From positions 503,214 to 567,213 of the forward strand of contig PDUO01000028.1 of NCBI GenBank assembly GCA_003008705.1: 64,000 bases of DNA, in the 5' to 3' direction. Both the position numbers and the translations under genes were made by a program. A model generated the notes under the pieces. That model had not been told where the DNA came from. It did not search any database and saw only the letters and a list, made by a program, of their open reading frames with translations. This stretch comes from Pezicula radicicola (lineage: Eukaryota; Ascomycota; Leotiomycetes; Helotiales; Dermateaceae). Of the stretch, positions 59,501 through 64,000 are shown in pieces. How positions within the stretch are numbered: position 1 is the stretch's first letter; each line of letters begins with the position of its first letter.

Positions 59501-59811
59501 TGTGTTTGATCCTATCCAATCGGTATTGAAAGGTAGGTTTGACTTTATATTTCCACTGGTTAGTGAATCAGATCTCGGGGAATTTTTTCAACCTCAGCCA
59601 ATAACGCATCTCTGCTATCATACGGAGGCGAGAGAGGTAAAGGTAGCAATCTTATTACTGTACTTTCGAGGCACTGCCCCTGCACGAAGTATGCAATAAT
59701 AGAGTGCATATCAATCATCGCCTACTCAACCATTCACGTTTACGCTACTCCACTAGGAATGCAACATGTCGTCGACACGAACCGCTGAGAACCGCTTGTC
59801 TGCGGTTGGAC
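53571..59811. other. Gene-free region
   Basis: A/T-rich to about 55.7 kb, then mixed composition. It includes one reversed copy of the 18-bp minisatellite unit near 54811-54835 (gacttgagtaacttatttga) and a CAC run near 56295. No domain, tRNA or rRNA recognised. Confidence 0.45.
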
Positions 59812-59934
59812 TGGAGAAAGGACCGACCTCCACTATGGAGCAGAGTTTCTTCACAAAGCTCCAAGAACCTCTTCTCGAGATATGTGGATCTGCCACAATG
59901 GAGAATAGGGGCATGGAGATCGGTCCTTTCTCCA
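59812..59934. repeat. Fold-back inverted repeat with 21-bp arms
   Basis: Arms at 59812-59832 and 59914-59934 match at 20 of 21 positions when one is inverted (tggagaaaggaccga...), with an 81-bp loop. A smaller palindrome ctccactatggag sits at the inner edge of the left arm. Confidence 0.75.
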
Positions 59935-62900
59935 AGAAAACTCTACTGTAGTATTCCTTTAGTCACCTATCTTTATCTGAACTCTAGAGATCGCTTTGCA
60001 TTTCATTTCCCTGGCGCTTGCCTGCCGTCTTGTTGCCGGTTTCGTTGAACGGCGGCTCTGAACAAGCCGTTTTCGAAATAATAATAACACAAAGAGGGTT
60101 TGAAACCCGTCGGTACTTGATTGCCGATCCCCCACCAGAATCAGATAAAAAATTTCTGTTGAGTTGAAATTTTCACAGTGGCCGGCTTGCTGTGGCGCAA
60201 ACGTGGTAATTGGATTGCTCGCTAGGCTATGCAACAGGCATGTCTTAGTGCTCGCTCTTCAACTCGCATGCAGAAAAGCAGAGAGCTGTGGCGGAGGGAA
60301 ATCCTGAAATAGTTTCATTGGGTATTATTGTCAAGGGGACGATATAGATGCTAATCACCATCCTTGTCATCAATCCCTCTTGGCCAAGACCTAGCGCTCA
60401 CGTATCCTTGACCGTGGCAAGGGTTTTGGGGAGCTTGTAAGCTTTGAGCATAGCTTTTAAAAAGACGCGATGATTTTGAGATTTTGAGTTTGTGAGTCTG
60501 TCACTCCCCTTTTGTGTGGGCGAAGGTTGAAACATTTTGAGAGAGCGGTGAAGAGTGAATATTAAAGCCATGAATCGAATTTGAGTTTCGTCGTCGTCGA
60601 GGTGCAGTCTTCCGAGGCCTTGATTACTTGACTGATACACAACTGGCATCCTCCATACAGAAAAGGCAGAGATGAGGAGAGAAAAGTACTGGTACAAGGC
60701 AGAGTGCTGTAGAGTACAGTACTATGCGGACGGTAGTTTTGTACGTACTTCGACGCAACGACACACCAAGTATTTCATTTCGTCTCATCTCTCGATAAAC
60801 ATGAAAAGTTGGCAGCGACCACGGCATAAAAGCACAAGCCTATGAGCGAATTGCGGCGCCTTGCTGCACCCCACGTCGTCACAACCTCGACTTGACGAGT
60901 CCACGATTCATGAATGATGAAGTCATCAATTTTCTCCAGATTTGTGGAATGACCTAAAATATTTGACCATCTCCGCAAAGAAGGAAGCATGTAAACATTC
61001 ATTCTTCATGAGGTAATTGAAGTTATTCAGCTTGCCCTCGTGATGGGCGACTTTATATTGCTAGTACCTGATCCACCCGTCCTTGTAGATCTACTTACAT
61101 GGAGTTGATGAGGGGATCGTGGAATTCAGCCGGGAAGGCATGCGAAAGATCCGTTTTGGCCATCGTGAAGCTGCAGCGAAATCAAATGCCCGATCTGTGC
61201 AGCTTCACGATGGTTCTTGTAAAGTGGAGTTGGCCGGGTGGGGTATGAGAGTGGAGGCTTTGGAGAAAAGGCAGGTAGCGAATTGGAGAGTGTGGACAGC
61301 TTCAATAAGAAGCTCTGGGAAGCTCTAGACCGTGGCTGGGGGGACCCTACGCTCCTCTTTCGGAGGTGGATCTGGGAGGAGTGAGTATGCTGAGGCGAGG
61401 CGAGAATTATTAATGATGAGGGGGGCTTGAGAATATCCAGAATCTGGAAAATGACGAAGGTGGAGGGGACCATGGTGACAGAATTGATAAGAAAAAGATG
61501 ACCTCTCAACCAATTAATAAAGTGTGCGCTGCGATATTTGTTGTCTGACGTTCTCAATGGGAAGACCTTGGACAATTGAAGAACAAATAAAGGTACTGTA
61601 CTGTACTGTACTTAGGACTTGTGAGCCGGGGAGGATATATTTATTAATCTATTGAGAGCTGGTGGAGTTTTACGACTTACCTCCTTCGTCTTATCTCTCC
61701 TACGGTACCGTGTGCACTGAGTTTCCTGCAGGTAGATAATGCTAGATGCACCTCTGCACGTACGAGGGCCAGTCGTCAGCATACGCCAAGGGGCATGCAT
61801 GCCGCGCGCATCCCATTGGTATCACCACCATTTTTTATTGCGAATCTGTTTTGCCTTCCTCCTCAACCTTCTTCTTGCGGGGGAAGTCGCCGGCGACGTC
61901 AGATTTCTGTTGTGGAACACTTGCGAGGCAATGCAAGCCTATTCTGAAAGACGAGGTAGGAGGCATGCCAATGCACGTTGGGGCTTCGTACATGTTGGCG
62001 AGACGAATCAGCGGTCTTTTGACGAACAGACAGCCTTCCGAGAGTGCCGTTGTCGCCAAACCTCCAACTTTCCAGCTGGGTATCATTATCAGCGAATCCG
62101 GGCGAGCATCGGATCGATTCAAGAAAACGCTCCCGCTGCACTGGTGTGGACCCTATATTGTTAATAATGAAGATCTCCCAATAACCTCCAAACATCCACA
62201 GTACAAATTACGAAATGTATCAAGTACTACCACAGCAAAAGGGTTGTGTCGGAAAGCCATTATCGTATGGAAATCCTCATGATGTGATTCTCTTATCGAT
62301 GGTAACATTGGCATGCTGTGCGTAACTGGTAACCGCCAGAGAGGCATGACAGAAATCATCCGACAGAGGCGAGAAAGGCAAGAGGGAAAACGCATTCCAC
62401 TCTTGTCGCTCTCAACACTTCTCCTGGTCTTGCTCATCAGCCTCAACCTCCCCCTTGGCTGCGTTTGAGTGTCAGGTTTTGATGATACTCCATTGTACTC
62501 TACTGCATTGATAGCGCTTCCCCGCGTTGGACTTGTTGCAGACAGAAATTATAATGATAGTCATAGACCCCTCCAATGCCATACTCAGCAGGCTACTGCA
62601 AACGATCTTGATCCTAACGTCACACACATCAGCATTCCTTACACTCTTATTCTCCCCACCTCCCCAATTGATATATGACTGCAAACATATATCTTCTTTT
62701 TGCCTTGTGTGCTTGTGCTCGCTAGTACAAGGCATGCAGATGCCAGACTGTTACTGTAGGACTGGAACTGGAGTCAAATCCATACTATCTTCGCCCGTAT
62801 CTCTCGCTGTAACTAGTCTTTCCTCCTTAGCGACATGCTTCAAATTCCTCATCCTGGACCGTGCATAATCCGCCTCTGTTCTCCCGCACGCCGTGGCTGC

Positions 62901-64000
62901 ATGGGTAGCCTGCTAGCATCTTCGAGCATTGACCTAACCCCCCACTGATCCTAGCCCTTCATCTTGTGGCTTTCCTAGTCGACGCTTGCCTGTCTTCTGT
63001 TCCTCGTCAGCCAATCTGAAGGCTATCTCCAGAGGGGGGACAGGTCCACTGTAAAATCAAGGTTCGCTCACCCACCCAAAATCGCCCGCATCGCGCCCCC
63101 CCAAGGTTTCCCAAACCCAGTCCTACCCACTCAATCCCAGGGTAAAACTTCAGTGCTTTCAGGCCTGGCTCGCGACGGTTCATGATCCTAGATAGCGCAA
63201 GAGACCTAATTCTGCTTAAACGGTTAGTACTCGTACTGTAGTAGTAGTGTCGTACCACCGCGACGGCAACGGCACCATCACCGTATGCGGAAGATGGCGA
63301 GTCCTTGTCCTGGCCGGCTTACAAGGAATTTCAACGCTACGCTCCCACACCATACCACCACTTCAACTCACCTTAATTCTCTCCATCCTCCTCCTGTTGT
63401 TGTCCTCCACACTCTAGGCCATAGCCAGCCTCTATCAACTCAACATATTTCATTGAGGATACTTAAATCGAGGCTCCCCCGCAGTCAACAGTCGATTGAT
63501 TTGTTGCGCACTGCATAAAGAGCATTTCGTCATTGTGTCTTTGTTGTAGACACCCAATCCGCCGCGTCGAACGATCTCCTCGACGACAACGAAAAGTGAA
63601 TCGGACAAGAAGGAATAGGTAGAGAAGTCACAATTGACTTTGTCCTGTTTTAACTCTTGCCCTCTTAAGGAAGATAACTTGCGGATCCGATAACCTCAGC
63701 TCGGTCTTGACGTCGAGTTTCGTGGTCGGTCTTGCCGTTGTAGAAAGAAATTAGTACGCTTGCTGAAATACGCCGGACTCTTCTCCTTCTACCTCTCATC
63801 TTTTCCTCAACAACATCTCGTAAGTAACAAAACCGGCGGCAATGCTGCCCTCTTCCTATCAACATTCACCTACGCATACTCTGAATCATCATTGCTCTGC
63901 TCTCCTGTTATTAAAACCTACGGCTGACCCGGACTCTCGTTCCAACAATAGGCCAGCTGCAATCTTGAATCTTGCAGACGTTCAATGTAAAGCAGGAACT
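59935..64000. other. Gene-free region to the window end
   Basis: Besides the stem-loop near 61.2 kb and a GTACT run near 61.6 kb, nothing identifiable. Overlapping open frames at 61739-62282 lack codon or domain support. The last kilobase may be the upstream region of a gene outside the window. Confidence 0.45.
61160..61213. repeat. Perfect 16-bp inverted repeat (stem-loop)
   Basis: ccatcgtgaagctgca at 61160-61175 is followed after 22 nt by its exact complement tgcagcttcacgatgg at 61198-61213. Not followed by a T run and not near a known gene end. Confidence 0.85.

Noticed and set aside
61739..62282. Overlapping 141- and 178-codon plus-strand frames
   Set aside because: Two frames open over the same DNA with no family similarity; likely chance.
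1..64000. CRISPR arrays, bacterial operons, ribosome binding sites, prophage
   Set aside because: The window is fungal nuclear DNA; the repeats seen are direct minisatellites without unique spacers.

Overview
This is eukaryotic nuclear DNA from a filamentous ascomycete (Pezizomycotina). The signs are short GT-AG introns (about 50-165 nt, many with GTAAGT or GTATGT donors), two kinds of Zn2Cys6 cluster, a cerato-platanin, a sedolisin, a pepsin-type protease, and a Ser/Thr-rich GPI-type surface protein. A leotiomycete-like fungus is my guess only. The window looks accessory in character: about 14 supported genes in 64 kb, long empty spacers, repeat debris, one 5-N gap, and a 14-kb tail with no gene I can support.

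Layout. 0-4 kb: the 3' end of an unidentified gene, an 18-bp minisatellite, a probable HET-protein relic, and a three-exon cerato-platanin gene on the minus strand. 4-9.4 kb: no recognisable gene. 9.4-17.3 kb: three fungal-type low-complexity proteins (602 aa disordered, 435 aa single-pass membrane, 243 aa acidic/basic). 17.8-25.2 kb: an endonuclease/exonuclease/phosphatase-fold enzyme, a six-exon Zn2Cys6 transcription factor, and a TPR-SET protein whose introns and flanks carry the same 18-bp minisatellite as the start of the window. 25.9-32.4 kb: a secretome block with a secreted aspartic protease, a divergently oriented sedolisin, and a GPI-anchored-type protein. 33-41 kb: an inverted-repeat element with a telomere-like core, then two tandem paralogues with the same C2H2 region. 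The second paralogue adds a protein kinase domain. 42-43 kb: an alpha/beta hydrolase. 43.9-49.9 kb: a divergent pair made of a PHD-finger protein and an Hsp70-like ATPase fused to a C-terminal Zn2Cys6 cluster. The pair is separated by a 0.8-kb intergenic region holding a three-copy repeat built around the palindrome CCCGCGCGGG.

How the parts may work together. The most unusual candidate system is the divergent PHD/Hsp70 pair. Both proteins carry a cysteine cluster with the same CX2CX6CXC opening, and they share a repeat-rich bidirectional promoter region, which fits co-regulation and joint action in the nucleus (inference). The C2H2 and C2H2-kinase pair is a local duplication with the first intron kept at the same phase. 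The proteases, cerato-platanin and GPI-type protein are all predicted to be secreted. Splice sites were assigned by eye from GT-AG, frame continuity and family expectation. No search or expression data were available.
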